From contig JAUNOY010000009.1 in assembly GCA_030536995.1 (NCBI GenBank), positions 1 to 64,000 on the forward strand: a stretch of 64,000 bases of DNA. The letters are read 5' to 3'. The position numbers and the translations under genes are program-made. The stretch is from Eubacteriales bacterium. Lineage in GTDB: Bacteria; Bacillota; Clostridia; Lachnospirales; Lachnospiraceae. Shown piece after piece: positions 1-6,841 of this stretch (position 1 is its first letter; each line of letters opens with the position of its first letter). Below the pieces are notes generated by a model that saw only the letters and a program-made list of their open reading frames with translations, searched no databases and was not told the DNA's origin.

Positions 1-57
1 AAGTTTCAAAGCCATAAATATCTTCGATGGTTTCGGAAATCTGCCGGGTAGTCATGC
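1..57 (-). mobile_element. IS256-family transposase fragment
   Basis: Read on the minus strand, this edge encodes MTTRQISETIEDIYGFE, a highly conserved block of IS256-type (MULE-like DDE) transposases. The block normally follows 'AKG', but here homology breaks off just upstream of the Met and an in-frame stop lies a few codons further back, so the 5' half of the gene is missing. The remainder would lie outside the window. It is a remnant, or the edge of a rearranged insertion sequence; activity cannot be judged from this piece. Confidence 0.7.
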
Positions 58-145
58 AAGTCTGTTGGTTGGAAACAGCTCAAATTTAAATATCATAACC
101 GCCGATGCCGTCATGCAGGCAATCAATGACTGCGAGCTCGGATAG
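56..145 (+). pseudogene. 3' end of an unidentified plus-strand gene
   Basis: An open plus-strand frame ends at TAG 143-145 and is followed six bases later by a strong intrinsic terminator, which argues that it is a genuine gene end. The last 29 residues end in ADAVMQAINDCELG. I do not recognise the family. To the left the frame runs straight into the IS256-like fragment, so the gene appears to be cut by that insertion or by a deletion. Confidence 0.35.
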
Positions 146-151
146 CTTTAG

Positions 152-188
152 AAACCATCATGTAAAATAATCTGCATGATGGTTTTTT
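152..188 (+). terminator. Rho-independent terminator
   Basis: An 11-bp perfect stem, AAACCATCATG with CATGATGGTTT, is separated by about 12 bases and followed by a T run. It ends transcription of the plus-strand gene remnant at 145. Confidence 0.8.
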
Positions 189-191
189 ACA

Positions 192-265
192 TAAAACAGT
201 GTGCCGGAATCGTCCAAAACTATGTGATTGATACCGTTGTCAGGCACTATAAAAGACCTGTTTTA
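192..265. repeat. Nested inverted repeat downstream of parB
   Basis: TAAAACAG at 192-199 matches CTGTTTTA at 258-265, and GTGCC just inside the left arm matches GGCAC inside the right arm. The arrangement spans the stop codon of truncated parB. It could be an insertion scar, a transcript hairpin or chance; there is no T-run after it. Confidence 0.3.
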
Positions 266-708
266 ATGTGACGGAAGAGGCAACGTTTAATTTGCTGGAT
301 AACAGCCTCTAACTTCATCTTATATGCAAATGCCTTTTCGGATGGTAAGATTTCTTCTCGCTGAAGATTGCTGTCAACCATGACAATGACTGCTTGGTCA
401 TCACTAAGATTTCTTACAATACAAGGCATTGTCTCTTTTCCTGCCAGTTCACTTGCCATTTTTCTACGGTGTCCAGAAATCATTTCATACCCGCCTGTTG
501 GCTTTTCCCTGACAAGCGCTGGGACTAATACGCCATGGTCACGCACGCTTTCGATAGTTTCCAACATCTTATCATCCATTTTTACCTTAAACGGATGATT
601 CGGGAAATCTGTAATTTCATAAATCGAAATATCTTTTACATATTCCTGATTCTTCTGGTCTCTTTCTTCCTGCGTCGTAAAAAGGTCATCTACTGAGGGA
701 AGATTCAT
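247..708 (-). CDS. parB: ParB/Spo0J-like partition protein, C-terminally truncated
   Basis: This is the DNA-binding partner of ParA in plasmid/ICE partition. The N-terminal ParB/sulfiredoxin-type domain is intact: ISGHRRKMASELAG and the EILPSEKAFAYKMKLEA region are recognisable. Homology then stops and the frame ends 18 residues later with an unrelated basic tail. The protein is 153 residues against roughly 300 for full-length relatives, so the central helix-turn-helix and the dimerisation domain are missing. I chose the ATG at 708, inside the 3' end of parA (23-nt overlap, translational coupling); longer upstream reading overlaps parA heavily. It is probably non-functional in partition. Confidence 0.8.
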   Translation of the reverse strand: MNLPSVDDLFTTQEERDQKNQEYVKDISIYEITDFPNHPFKVKMDDKMLETIESVRDHGVLVPALVREKPTGGYEMISGHRRKMASELAGKETMPCIVRNLSDDQAVIVMVDSNLQREEILPSEKAFAYKMKLEAVIQQIKRCLFRHIKTGLL

Positions 709-1513
709 GTTTATTTCTCTGCTTTTCGCCACACTGAAGCACCTCCCTCGTAAATTCTGCATACGCCTTTGCAACAGTTCCATTCTTGTCATACTCATAA
801 ATGCTCTGTCCTGCCGCACTGCTTTCTGCCGCTGTGATAGCCACTGGAATAACAGTTTTGAAAATCCGGATATGTTTCCCATAATTCTCTCTAAGGCTAT
901 CCTCTGTTGTCCTTGAAAGTTTTGTCCTCATATCTACAAGTGTCAACAATACTCCATCAATCTTCAGATTAGAATTTAGCTGTCTCTGTACCTTACCGAT
1001 TGTTTTCATTAACTGTGTCATGCCTTTTAGTGGAAGATAATGAGCCTGCACCGGAACAATTACACTGTCTGCGGCAGCTAACGCATTGATAGTCAGCATA
1101 CCCAGACTAGGCATACAATCAATCAGGATATAATCATAATCCTTTTTCAAATCTGACAGATACAACTTTAACGTCTGCTCTCTGCTCATGGCATTTACCA
1201 ATGAAATTTCCATGCCCGATAACTCGATATTGGTCGGAATAATATCTACTCCTTCTTTGTGATGTAAAATTCCCTCGTTATACACAAATGGTTCGTCTTG
1301 TAATATTTTCTTCATTTGTGTATCCAACGTAATTGGAAGATTATCTGCATCAGTCCAACCTAAAGCGGTTGTTAAGTCTCCCTGTGGATCAGCATCGACC
1401 AATAATACTTTTCGCCCCTGATGTGCAAGACCAATTCCCAGATTTAATGTCGTTGTGGTCTTTGCTGTTCCTCCTTTCTGATTTGCAAGGGCGATTATTT
1501 TACACTTAGTCAT
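686..1513 (-). CDS. parA: ParA/Soj-family partition ATPase
   Basis: A 275-residue Walker-type ATPase that drives segregation of plasmids and integrative elements together with ParB. The deviant Walker A motif NQKGGTAKTTTT is at residues 10-21, followed by DADPQGDLT and DYILIDCMPSLGMLT (Walker B region). The start is ATG 1513, preceded by GGAAGGAGGAAACC; an upstream in-frame Met gives an unsupported 12-residue extension. It overlaps truncated parB by 23 nt. Length and motifs look complete, so parA may still be made although its partner is broken. It belongs to the accessory segment left of tsf. Confidence 0.92.
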   Translation of the reverse strand: MTKCKIIALANQKGGTAKTTTTLNLGIGLAHQGRKVLLVDADPQGDLTTALGWTDADNLPITLDTQMKKILQDEPFVYNEGILHHKEGVDIIPTNIELSGMEISLVNAMSREQTLKLYLSDLKKDYDYILIDCMPSLGMLTINALAAADSVIVPVQAHYLPLKGMTQLMKTIGKVQRQLNSNLKIDGVLLTLVDMRTKLSRTTEDSLRENYGKHIRIFKTVIPVAITAAESSAAGQSIYEYDKNGTVAKAYAEFTREVLQCGEKQRNKHESSLSR

Positions 1514-1532
1514 ATGGTTTCCTCCTTCCTTG

Positions 1533-1570
1533 AAAAATTTAATAGCCAATCCTTTTTATGGGACTGGCTA
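1533..1570 (-). terminator. Hairpin before parA (terminator-like or attenuator)
   Basis: On the minus strand, TAGCCAGTCC pairs with GGATTGGCTA (10 bp, one G-T) and is followed by TTAAATTTTT. It sits directly upstream of the parA ribosome site, so it would act on read-through from the HNH gene or as an attenuator of parA. Confidence 0.55.
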
Positions 1571-1588
1571 TGTATAAAAATAGGCATG

Positions 1589-1623
1589 AAAAAACCGACT
1601 AATTCGTAATTTGAATCAATCGG
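1589..1623 (-). terminator. Rho-independent terminator of the HNH gene
   Basis: On the minus strand, CCGATTGATTC pairs with GAATTAGTCGG (11 bp with G-T pairs) and is followed by six T residues. It lies 40-75 bases past the HNH stop codon. Confidence 0.75.
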
Positions 1624-1662
1624 CTATGTATGATTTTTCATATAAATCTCTCAAATTTATTA

Positions 1663-2346
1663 TCATTTCATATTATATTTTTCTCTCAAATAATCCTTAT
1701 CTGGCCAATTCTGTTTATCTTTTGGAAATAATATTTTATCATAAATTCCCTTTAACTCACTACTTTTAACTTCCACCTTCCCATCTGGTCTAATTTTTAT
1801 TAATCCCTTATCAAAAGCTAATTCATGATTAGTACATAAGCATATACCATTTGTTATATCATCCACACCGCCTTTTGCCACAGGTACAATATGGGCTGCT
1901 CTCAATATCGATGGTTCATGCAAACCACACACTGCGCATGTTGCACCATATGCACTCAATACTTCTTTTCTAAATTTTCCTTGCTTTCTATACGGTTTTT
2001 TTTCTACTTTTTCCGTCCACTCTCTATTTTTATATGGAAATCTTTTTCGAATTTCCTCCTCGTCCTCAATTTCTAATTTTTGCATTTTTTCATTCCACTT
2101 TGCTATTGGAAGCATGTCATATCGTTCTCTTGTCATGTCTAAAAAGCCCATTCCATCTTCAAAAAAAGAAATTTGTACTCTTATCTCATTTTTTTCATGA
2201 TATATCTGATAAACAATTGGATATATCCAATCATCTTGTAATTTTTCAAGAAAGTGTTCCTTTAATGCTCGGTTTCTTTTTTCTCTAATAGCCGCATTAT
2301 TATACTCTATCAATATTTTTTTTGTAAAATATTTTATAGTTTTCAT
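1663..2346 (-). CDS. HNH endonuclease, HNH_2-like
   Basis: A 227-residue protein with a C-terminal HNH nuclease fold. C137-x2-C140 (CAVC) forms the zinc-knuckle start, AHIVP carries the metal-ligand H152, N166 sits in DITNGICLCTNHE, and H174 is followed by AFDKGLI. This layout matches the HNH_2 type seen in putative restriction or defence nucleases. The first 110 residues are rich in charged residues and have no domain I recognise. It is monocistronic, with a promoter at 2378-2406 and its own terminator, and sits with parA/parB in the accessory segment. The target (foreign DNA, element DNA) is unknown. Confidence 0.8.
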   Translation of the reverse strand: MKTIKYFTKKILIEYNNAAIREKRNRALKEHFLEKLQDDWIYPIVYQIYHEKNEIRVQISFFEDGMGFLDMTRERYDMLPIAKWNEKMQKLEIEDEEEIRKRFPYKNREWTEKVEKKPYRKQGKFRKEVLSAYGATCAVCGLHEPSILRAAHIVPVAKGGVDDITNGICLCTNHELAFDKGLIKIRPDGKVEVKSSELKGIYDKILFPKDKQNWPDKDYLREKYNMK

Positions 2347-2377
2347 TTTATGCTTCGTCCCCCTATTTCTTATTTAT

Positions 2378-2406
2378 TACTAACCTCATCTTCAATTATT
2401 TGTCAA
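2378..2406 (-). promoter_or_regulatory. Probable promoter of the HNH gene
   Basis: On the minus strand, TTGACA (rc of 2401-2406), a 17-nt spacer and TTAGTA (rc of 2378-2383). The -35 is consensus and the -10 is poor. The rest of the 2347-2545 gap is AT-rich with nothing else I can name. Confidence 0.45.
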
Positions 2407-2545
2407 ACTCAACATCATTGTATAAATCTTATTTTTTCTTTTACATCTTTTACCAAATATTACCTATCTTTAATATCACTTTTTACATACATCATTCACA
2501 TCTAAATTACATCCCCCTTGTCATGTCTGAATCATGAAACAATAC

Positions 2546-2770
2546 TTAAAATAAATTTGGCTCATTCTCAATCAAATCTTCTGCCAGATATTTTGCATCC
2601 ATATTTTCTATTCCATAACTGTCACTTGAAATTTGTTCAGCAAGTTTACTTGAATAATAAATATCAAATGCTTTTCGCAAATCAATCCCTTTCTTTTCGG
2701 AAATTGCATTGATAATATCATTTTCCAAATTTTGCTTATAAACTTCTTCCAGTTGCTTCTTATCTACCAT
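2546..2770 (-). CDS. Small protein, third gene of the DUF3990 operon
   Basis: A 74-residue acidic helical protein (KKGIDLRKAFDIYYSSKLAEQI; ends in LAEDLIENE) that resembles the short DUF3791-like partners often encoded beside DUF3990 genes. The start at 2770 is chosen because AGGTGG lies seven to eight bases upstream; the Met at 2785 lacks a site. It overlaps the DUF3990 stop by 11 nt, so the two are translationally coupled. A role as antitoxin or accessory factor is inference from context only. Confidence 0.6.
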   Translation of the reverse strand: MVDKKQLEEVYKQNLENDIINAISEKKGIDLRKAFDIYYSSKLAEQISSDSYGIENMDAKYLAEDLIENEPNLF

Positions 2771-3251
2771 TGTTTTCCACCTCATATGCTCTTTTAAAAG
2801 TAATAAGTCGATTCAGTGTTTCTTGATTTACAATACATATTTGATTATTCATCTTATAGTATCGCAATTCATCCAATACCTTTTCCTTATCCCACAAACC
2901 TCTAAAATACATATCTACAGTCTTAAACACGTCATCGTCCGCAACATTTCCTATAATAATGTCATATTCTTTATTTAATGGCTGTCCCTTTCTACATGCA
3001 CACACAAAATCAAGCCATTTCTCATTCTCTTTTTCAAAACATAACACCTTAAAATCATCCCATGCTTCAGATAATTCATAAATATTAACTATTGCAGTCT
3101 TTTCTTGTCTCATGCCTTTCCGAACTGCCCATTTTTTTGCCTGATTTTCAAAAGTTGTTATATAAAATCCCCGGCCAAAATCCAGATATTTTTTTGAATG
3201 TACTACATCCGGATTTTTTATAATTTCTGTTGATCCATGATATACAATCAT
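2760..3251 (-). CDS. DUF3990 protein, predicted ADP-ribosyltransferase fold
   Basis: A 163-residue protein. YHGS near the N-terminus (H5), FGRGFYITTF at 25-34 (Y30) and NQICIVNQE near the C-terminus follow the H-Y-Q/E pattern expected for ART-superfamily enzymes that bind NAD. The middle contains YDIIIGNVADDDVF, typical of the DUF3990 family. It is the second gene of a tight three-gene operon, overlapping the upstream DUF3791 gene by 4 nt (ATGA) and the downstream small gene by 11 nt. Small neighbours, a mobile context and an ART fold suggest a toxin-antitoxin or phage-defence module, but no activity is shown by the sequence itself. Confidence 0.75.
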   Translation of the reverse strand: MIVYHGSTEIIKNPDVVHSKKYLDFGRGFYITTFENQAKKWAVRKGMRQEKTAIVNIYELSEAWDDFKVLCFEKENEKWLDFVCACRKGQPLNKEYDIIIGNVADDDVFKTVDMYFRGLWDKEKVLDELRYYKMNNQICIVNQETLNRLITFKRAYEVENNGR

Positions 3252-3466
3252 ACATTAACTCCTTTTTCTCTTACATAATCGGTAATATCTTCTACCAAAT
3301 ATTCCTTTCCCTGTGTATGAAGAACATCGTAACATTTAATAATATAGTTATCCAAAATTCCGGTTGAATTTAATATTTTATACACTTTGGCTGGAGACAT
3401 CTTCCACTTATCCGCAAGACTATACAGCATGAATATTGAAAAGCTCAACTCTTTTTTCTCACACAT
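3248..3466 (-). CDS. DUF3791 family protein
   Basis: A 72-residue protein with the family signature FSIFMLYSLADKWKMSPAKV, then ILDNYIIKCYDVLHTQG and YLVEDITDYVREKG. DUF3791 proteins are small helical proteins repeatedly found upstream of DUF3990 genes; their function is unknown and an antitoxin or DNA-binding role is a guess. The start at 3466 has GGAAAGG upstream; an earlier Met at 3490 has no ribosome site. An extended -10 lies at 3504-3509, so this is the first gene of the operon. Confidence 0.75.
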   Translation of the reverse strand: MCEKKELSFSIFMLYSLADKWKMSPAKVYKILNSTGILDNYIIKCYDVLHTQGKEYLVEDITDYVREKGVNV

Positions 3467-3503
3467 AATCACTACCAACCTTTCCATCATATTTATATTT
3501 AGA

Positions 3504-3509
3504 TTATAA
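3504..3509 (-). promoter_or_regulatory. Extended -10 of the DUF3791-DUF3990 operon
   Basis: On the minus strand the sequence reads TGTTATAAT, an extended -10 (TGn-TATAAT), about 40 bases before the chosen start codon. There is no good -35 hexamer 17 bases upstream. Confidence 0.45.
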
Positions 3510-3800
3510 CAAGTATTTTATGTTCATACACTATATTTTTCAATTATTATTCAAAAAAGCAGGCAACAAAAAGTCACAAAATCTCTTCATCCACCCGCTT
3601 TTCACCTATACTCTCATCTCTACCACTTCCACAACATCTGGATGTTCAACCACCCACTCGCCACAAAATATCACTTGTTTTTCGACCTCCGTCTACTAAC
3701 TCACAAAATATTCTGCCAAGTATTCATTTGCTTCTTTCTTATATTATAAATTATCCCACATCTTTCCTCAATCCCTATTTTCCATGCGATAACTTACGAT
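3510..3800. other. Non-coding stretch with possible gene relic
   Basis: No intact gene. On the minus strand two short out-of-phase pieces look like former coding sequence: KEANEYLAEYFVS then stop (3696-3740), and a piece with CGEWVVEHPDVVEVVE then stop (3606-3692). They may be one gene broken by a frameshift. Otherwise the stretch is pyrimidine-rich and AT-rich. Confidence 0.25.
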
Positions 3801-3995
3801 AATTTGGGGGAAGATACACTATTTTACGTTCAAATTTGGGGGATAGTGTTATCCCCCAAAAAGAAACGACAAGCAAACTTCTCTTCTTTATTCAGAAGAA
3901 AGAGGCAAAGTTTAAGATGGCATTTAGGGGAAGCTTCTCCCCCAAGTCTTCCCAAAAATTTCCCCCAAATTTAATGATAAAATACGGTATTTTAT
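3801..3995. repeat. Cluster of palindromes and CCCCCAA boxes
   Basis: Five copies of a CCCCCAA-type box in both orientations: AATTTGGGGG at 3801-3810 and near 3833-3842, and the reverse form near 3852, 3940 and 3962-3972. One pair forms a perfect 8-bp hairpin, GGGGGATA with TATCCCCC and loop GTGT. A second near-palindrome is GGGGAAGCTTCTCCCC, and a third, ATAAAATACGGTATTTTAT (about 3977-3995), is perfect around a central G. TTACGATAATTT-like words flank both ends. None of the hairpins has a T-run. It could be a transposon or ICE end, an iteron set or a recombinase site. Confidence 0.55.
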
Positions 3996-4023
3996 GATAA
4001 TTTACGATTTTCTCTTAAACCGC

Positions 4024-4069
4024 AAAAAACCCTTGAAAATGCCCATTTTCTAGGCTTTTCAAGGGTTTT
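4024..4069 (-). terminator. Rho-independent terminator of rpsB-tsf
   Basis: On the minus strand AAAACCCTTGAAAA pairs with TTTTCAAGGGTTTT, ending in a T-run, about 25 bases after the tsf stop. It marks the boundary between the core chromosome and the accessory left segment. Confidence 0.9.
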
Positions 4070-4091
4070 AAAATTCATGCTGTCTAGGAAT

Positions 4092-5030
4092 TTAGTTTCC
4101 CATCTGAGCAGCAACTTCTGCTGCGAAGTCTTCATTTTTCTTCTCAAGACCATCGCCTGTCTCGTAACGAACGAAGCCTTTGATTGTGATCTTAGCGCCG
4201 TTTGCTTTAGCAACTTCTTCAACGTATTTAGCTACAGACTGTTTTCCGTCTTCAGCTTTTACGTATACCTGGTCAAGAAGGCAGATTTCTTTCATTTCTT
4301 TGTTGATACGTCCCATGATCATACCCTGGATAACCTTCTCCGGTTTCTGGGATTCTTTAGGATCGTTCATGATCTGAGCAAGAAGGATTTCTTTCTCATG
4401 TGCGATGTAGTCAGCGCTAACCTCAGCGTTGCTTGTGTAACGTGGGTTCATAGCTGCGATCTGCATTGCAAGGTTTCTAGCCATTTCTTTAACAGCGTCG
4501 TTAACAACGTCTGTTTCTACGTCAATGAGAACGCAGATTTTACCGCCCATATGTTTGTAAGAAGCAACGAAACCGTTCTCCTCAGAAACCTGAGCGAATC
4601 TTCTGATGTTCATGTTCTCACCGATAACTGCGATCTGAGCTGCAAGAGCTTCATTTACAGTCTTAGTTGTATCGTTAGCCCATGTCTCAGCAAGGAAAGC
4701 TTCAACATCTGTAGCTGTTGTATTGAGAGCCTGTGCTGCAACCTCTGCAACATAGTTCTGGAATTTCTCGTTTTTAGCAACGAAGTCTGTCTCGGAGTTA
4801 ACCTCAACAACTACTGCTTTTTTGCCATCTTCGGAAACTAATGTCTCGCAAAGACCTTCTGCTGCAATACGGCTTGCTTTTTTCTGTGCTGTAGCAAGAC
4901 CTTTTTCGCGAAGGAATTCTACTGCTTTATCCATATCACCGTCTGTCTGTGTAAGAGCTTTCTTACAATCCATCATTCCGGCGCCGGTTAATTCTCTTAA
5001 TTCTTTTACCTGTGCTGCTGTGATAGCCAT
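4092..5030 (-). CDS. tsf: Elongation factor Ts
   Basis: A 312-residue guanine-nucleotide exchange factor that recycles EF-Tu-GDP to EF-Tu-GTP in the cytoplasm. The N-terminal UBA-like domain, with VKELRELTGAGMMDCKKAL, covers the first 50 residues, and the EF-Tu contact motif TDFVAKNEKF lies near residue 80. Length fits the family. AGGAGG precedes the ATG. It lies 84 bases downstream of rpsB, the usual bacterial order, and ends at a strong terminator. Confidence 0.98.
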   Translation of the reverse strand: MAITAAQVKELRELTGAGMMDCKKALTQTDGDMDKAVEFLREKGLATAQKKASRIAAEGLCETLVSEDGKKAVVVEVNSETDFVAKNEKFQNYVAEVAAQALNTTATDVEAFLAETWANDTTKTVNEALAAQIAVIGENMNIRRFAQVSEENGFVASYKHMGGKICVLIDVETDVVNDAVKEMARNLAMQIAAMNPRYTSNAEVSADYIAHEKEILLAQIMNDPKESQKPEKVIQGMIMGRINKEMKEICLLDQVYVKAEDGKQSVAKYVEEVAKANGAKITIKGFVRYETGDGLEKKNEDFAAEVAAQMGN

Positions 5031-5058
5031 TTTATTTTCCTCCTGGTTTTTAATAGTA

Positions 5059-5085
5059 AGAGGAAATCCATATAGAATTTCCTCT
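5059..5085 (-). other. Hairpin between rpsB and tsf
   Basis: A 9-bp stem, AGAGGAAAT with ATTTCCTCT, followed on the minus strand by TACTATTAAAAA. It may be a weak attenuator or a processing site in the rpsB-tsf transcript. Confidence 0.4.
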
Positions 5086-5114
5086 TGTTACTTTAGTTAT
5101 TGCACATGCAATAA

Positions 5115-5855
5115 TTATGCTTCTTCTGTGAACTCTTCAGATTCTGCTTCGATCTCACCATCAACATTAGCTGTTCCCTGGTTTGCTTCGATAACAGCGT
5201 CTGCCATTTTGGAAACGATTAATTTAACTGCACGGATAGCGTCATCGTTACCTGGGATTACGTAATCCAGTTCTTCTGGGTCACAGTTTGTATCACAGAT
5301 ACCAATTAACGGAATACCTAAAGTATGAGCTTCCTGTACGCAGATTCTTTCTTTTTTCGGGTCTACGATGAAGATTGCGTCCGGGATTCTCTTCATTTCT
5401 TTGATACCGCCTAAGTTTTTCTGTAACTTAGTAAGTTCTTTTCTTAATTCGATAACTTCTTTTTTAGGAAGAACGTCAAATGTTCCGTCAGCTTCCATAG
5501 CTTCGATCTGTTTCAGTCTTGCAATACGGCTCTGGATAGTTTTGAAGTTTGTAAGCATACCGCCTAACCATCTCTCGTTTACATAGAACTGTCCGCAACG
5601 CTCTGCCTCAGTTTTGATAGCGTCCTGAGCCTGTTTTTTAGTACCAACGAATAAGATGTTTCCGCCGTTTGCTACGATATCAGCGATTGCATTGTATGCA
5701 TCGTCAACCATGCCTACAGACTGCTGTAAGTCGATGATGTAGATACCGTTTCTCTCTGTGTAGATGTATGGAGCCATTTTAGGGTTCCATCTTCTTGTCT
5801 GATGTCCGAAATGTACACCTGCTTCTAAAAGCTGTTTCATTGAAATAACGCTCAT
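5115..5855 (-). CDS. rpsB: 30S ribosomal protein S2
   Basis: A 246-residue protein of the small ribosomal subunit. The diagnostic N-terminal [15 protein letters not shown] and the later [10 protein letters not shown] and [12 protein letters not shown] blocks are present. The C-terminus is an acidic tail common in clostridia. The start has AAAGGAG upstream. First gene of rpsB-tsf, with a promoter at 5978-6007 and a 120-base leader. Confidence 0.98.
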   Translation of the reverse strand: MSVISMKQLLEAGVHFGHQTRRWNPKMAPYIYTERNGIYIIDLQQSVGMVDDAYNAIADIVANGGNILFVGTKKQAQDAIKTEAERCGQFYVNERWLGGMLTNFKTIQSRIARLKQIEAMEADGTFDVLPKKEVIELRKELTKLQKNLGGIKEMKRIPDAIFIVDPKKERICVQEAHTLGIPLIGICDTNCDPEELDYVIPGNDDAIRAVKLIVSKMADAVIEANQGTANVDGEIEAESEEFTEEA

Positions 5856-5977
5856 GTTTTTTCTCCTTTTTGGTTAAATTCTTCCGCTCCGGATCTTTTT
5901 CCTTCCGAACCCGACGCCATAAGCTTATGGGCACCATCCCTTGGGAATCTCCGGGCGTGTATATTCACAACTTCTGT
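5856..5977 (-). promoter_or_regulatory. Structured 5' leader of rpsB
   Basis: About 120 bases lie between the promoter and rpsB. They include the perfect palindrome CCATAAGCTTATGG and GC-rich flanks able to fold. S2 is known to regulate its own operon in several bacteria, so an autoregulatory leader is plausible; I do not recognise a named RNA family. Confidence 0.4.
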
Positions 5978-6007
5978 AGTATAGCATAGAAAAACCCTCC
6001 GTGTAAA
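5978..6007 (-). promoter_or_regulatory. rpsB promoter
   Basis: On the minus strand TTTACA (rc of 6002-6007), an 18-nt spacer and TATACT (rc of 5978-5983). The -35 lies inside the loop and stem of the upstream terminator. Confidence 0.75.
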
Positions 6008-6016
6008 GAGGGTTTT
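5991..6016 (-). terminator. Terminator of rsuA
   Basis: A perfect stem AAAACCCTC with GAGGGTTTT and an 8-nt loop, followed by T residues on the minus strand. It is 19 bases after the rsuA stop and overlaps the rpsB promoter. Confidence 0.85.
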
Positions 6017-6034
6017 TACATTTTTCTCATATTT

Positions 6035-6760
6035 TCAGCGGTTTTTTAACCCTTTTATCTCATTCTCCGTCAAAGGACGGCATTCCCCTTTTTTCAGGTC
6101 CTCTGAAAGTATAAGACTTCCCATGGAAATCCGTTTCAGATAAGTTACTTCTTTTCCCACAGCTTTCACCATGCGCTTCACCTGATGGAATTTCCCCTCG
6201 CAGATAGTAAGAAGGATTTCCGATTTGCCACCTTTGGAAGAAAGAATTTCAAGCTTTGCCGGAAGGGTACGATTTTTCTCCCCAATATCAATCCCTTCTT
6301 CAAAGCTTGCCGCATCCACAGGCGTCATCTCTCCCTCTACCTGTGCATAGTAAGTTTTTTCCACATGTTTTTTCGGGGAAAGAAGTTCGTGGGCAAGAGC
6401 TCCGTCGTCTGTAATGAGAAGCAATCCTTCCGTATCCTTATCAAGGCGTCCTACAGGGAAAAGCCCCTTACGCCTCAACTCCGGCGGAATCAGTTCCAAA
6501 ACCGTCCGGTCGCGGCTGTCCTCTGTCGCGCTGACATACCCGGCCGGCTTATGCAAAAGATAATATACAAATTCCGGCGCTGCGCCAATTCGTTCTCCGT
6601 CCAGAAGAACCTCGTCTGTCTCGGCAATCTTTTCTTCCGGCTTCTTTGCCGCTGCGCCGTTGACCTGCACTCTTCCCTTTTGAATCAGTTTTTTTACCTC
6701 GCTTCTTGTTCCGGCTCCTGCATCTGCAAGAAATTTATCCAGACGAACTGCTTTTTTCAT
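6035..6760 (-). CDS. Pseudouridine synthase, RsuA/RluB family
   Basis: A 241-residue rRNA-modifying enzyme. An S4 RNA-binding domain (MKKAVRLDKFLADAGAGTRS) is followed by the RsuA/RluB catalytic core; GRLDKDTEGLLLIT contains the catalytic D107 and CEGKFHQVKRM is the second family motif. It converts a uridine in 16S (RsuA type, U516) or 23S rRNA to pseudouridine; the exact target cannot be told from sequence alone, though the size favours RsuA. AGGAGG precedes the ATG. Single gene with its own terminator. Confidence 0.92.
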   Translation of the reverse strand: MKKAVRLDKFLADAGAGTRSEVKKLIQKGRVQVNGAAAKKPEEKIAETDEVLLDGERIGAAPEFVYYLLHKPAGYVSATEDSRDRTVLELIPPELRRKGLFPVGRLDKDTEGLLLITDDGALAHELLSPKKHVEKTYYAQVEGEMTPVDAASFEEGIDIGEKNRTLPAKLEILSSKGGKSEILLTICEGKFHQVKRMVKAVGKEVTYLKRISMGSLILSEDLKKGECRPLTENEIKGLKNR

Positions 6761-6841
6761 AACATCCTCCTGTAACCATGCTCAAACTTCATTTCGGAAG
6801 AAATGCCGCACAGACAGGAAACTTTGGGAGACTCACCCTCT

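Noticed and set aside
3841-3860. GGGGGATA/TATCCCCC hairpin considered as a terminator
   Set aside because: No T-run follows on either strand and no gene ends just before it.
4077-4841. Plus-strand open frame of 254 codons
   Set aside because: Antisense shadow of tsf, rich in Cys and Phe as expected of a reversed frame.
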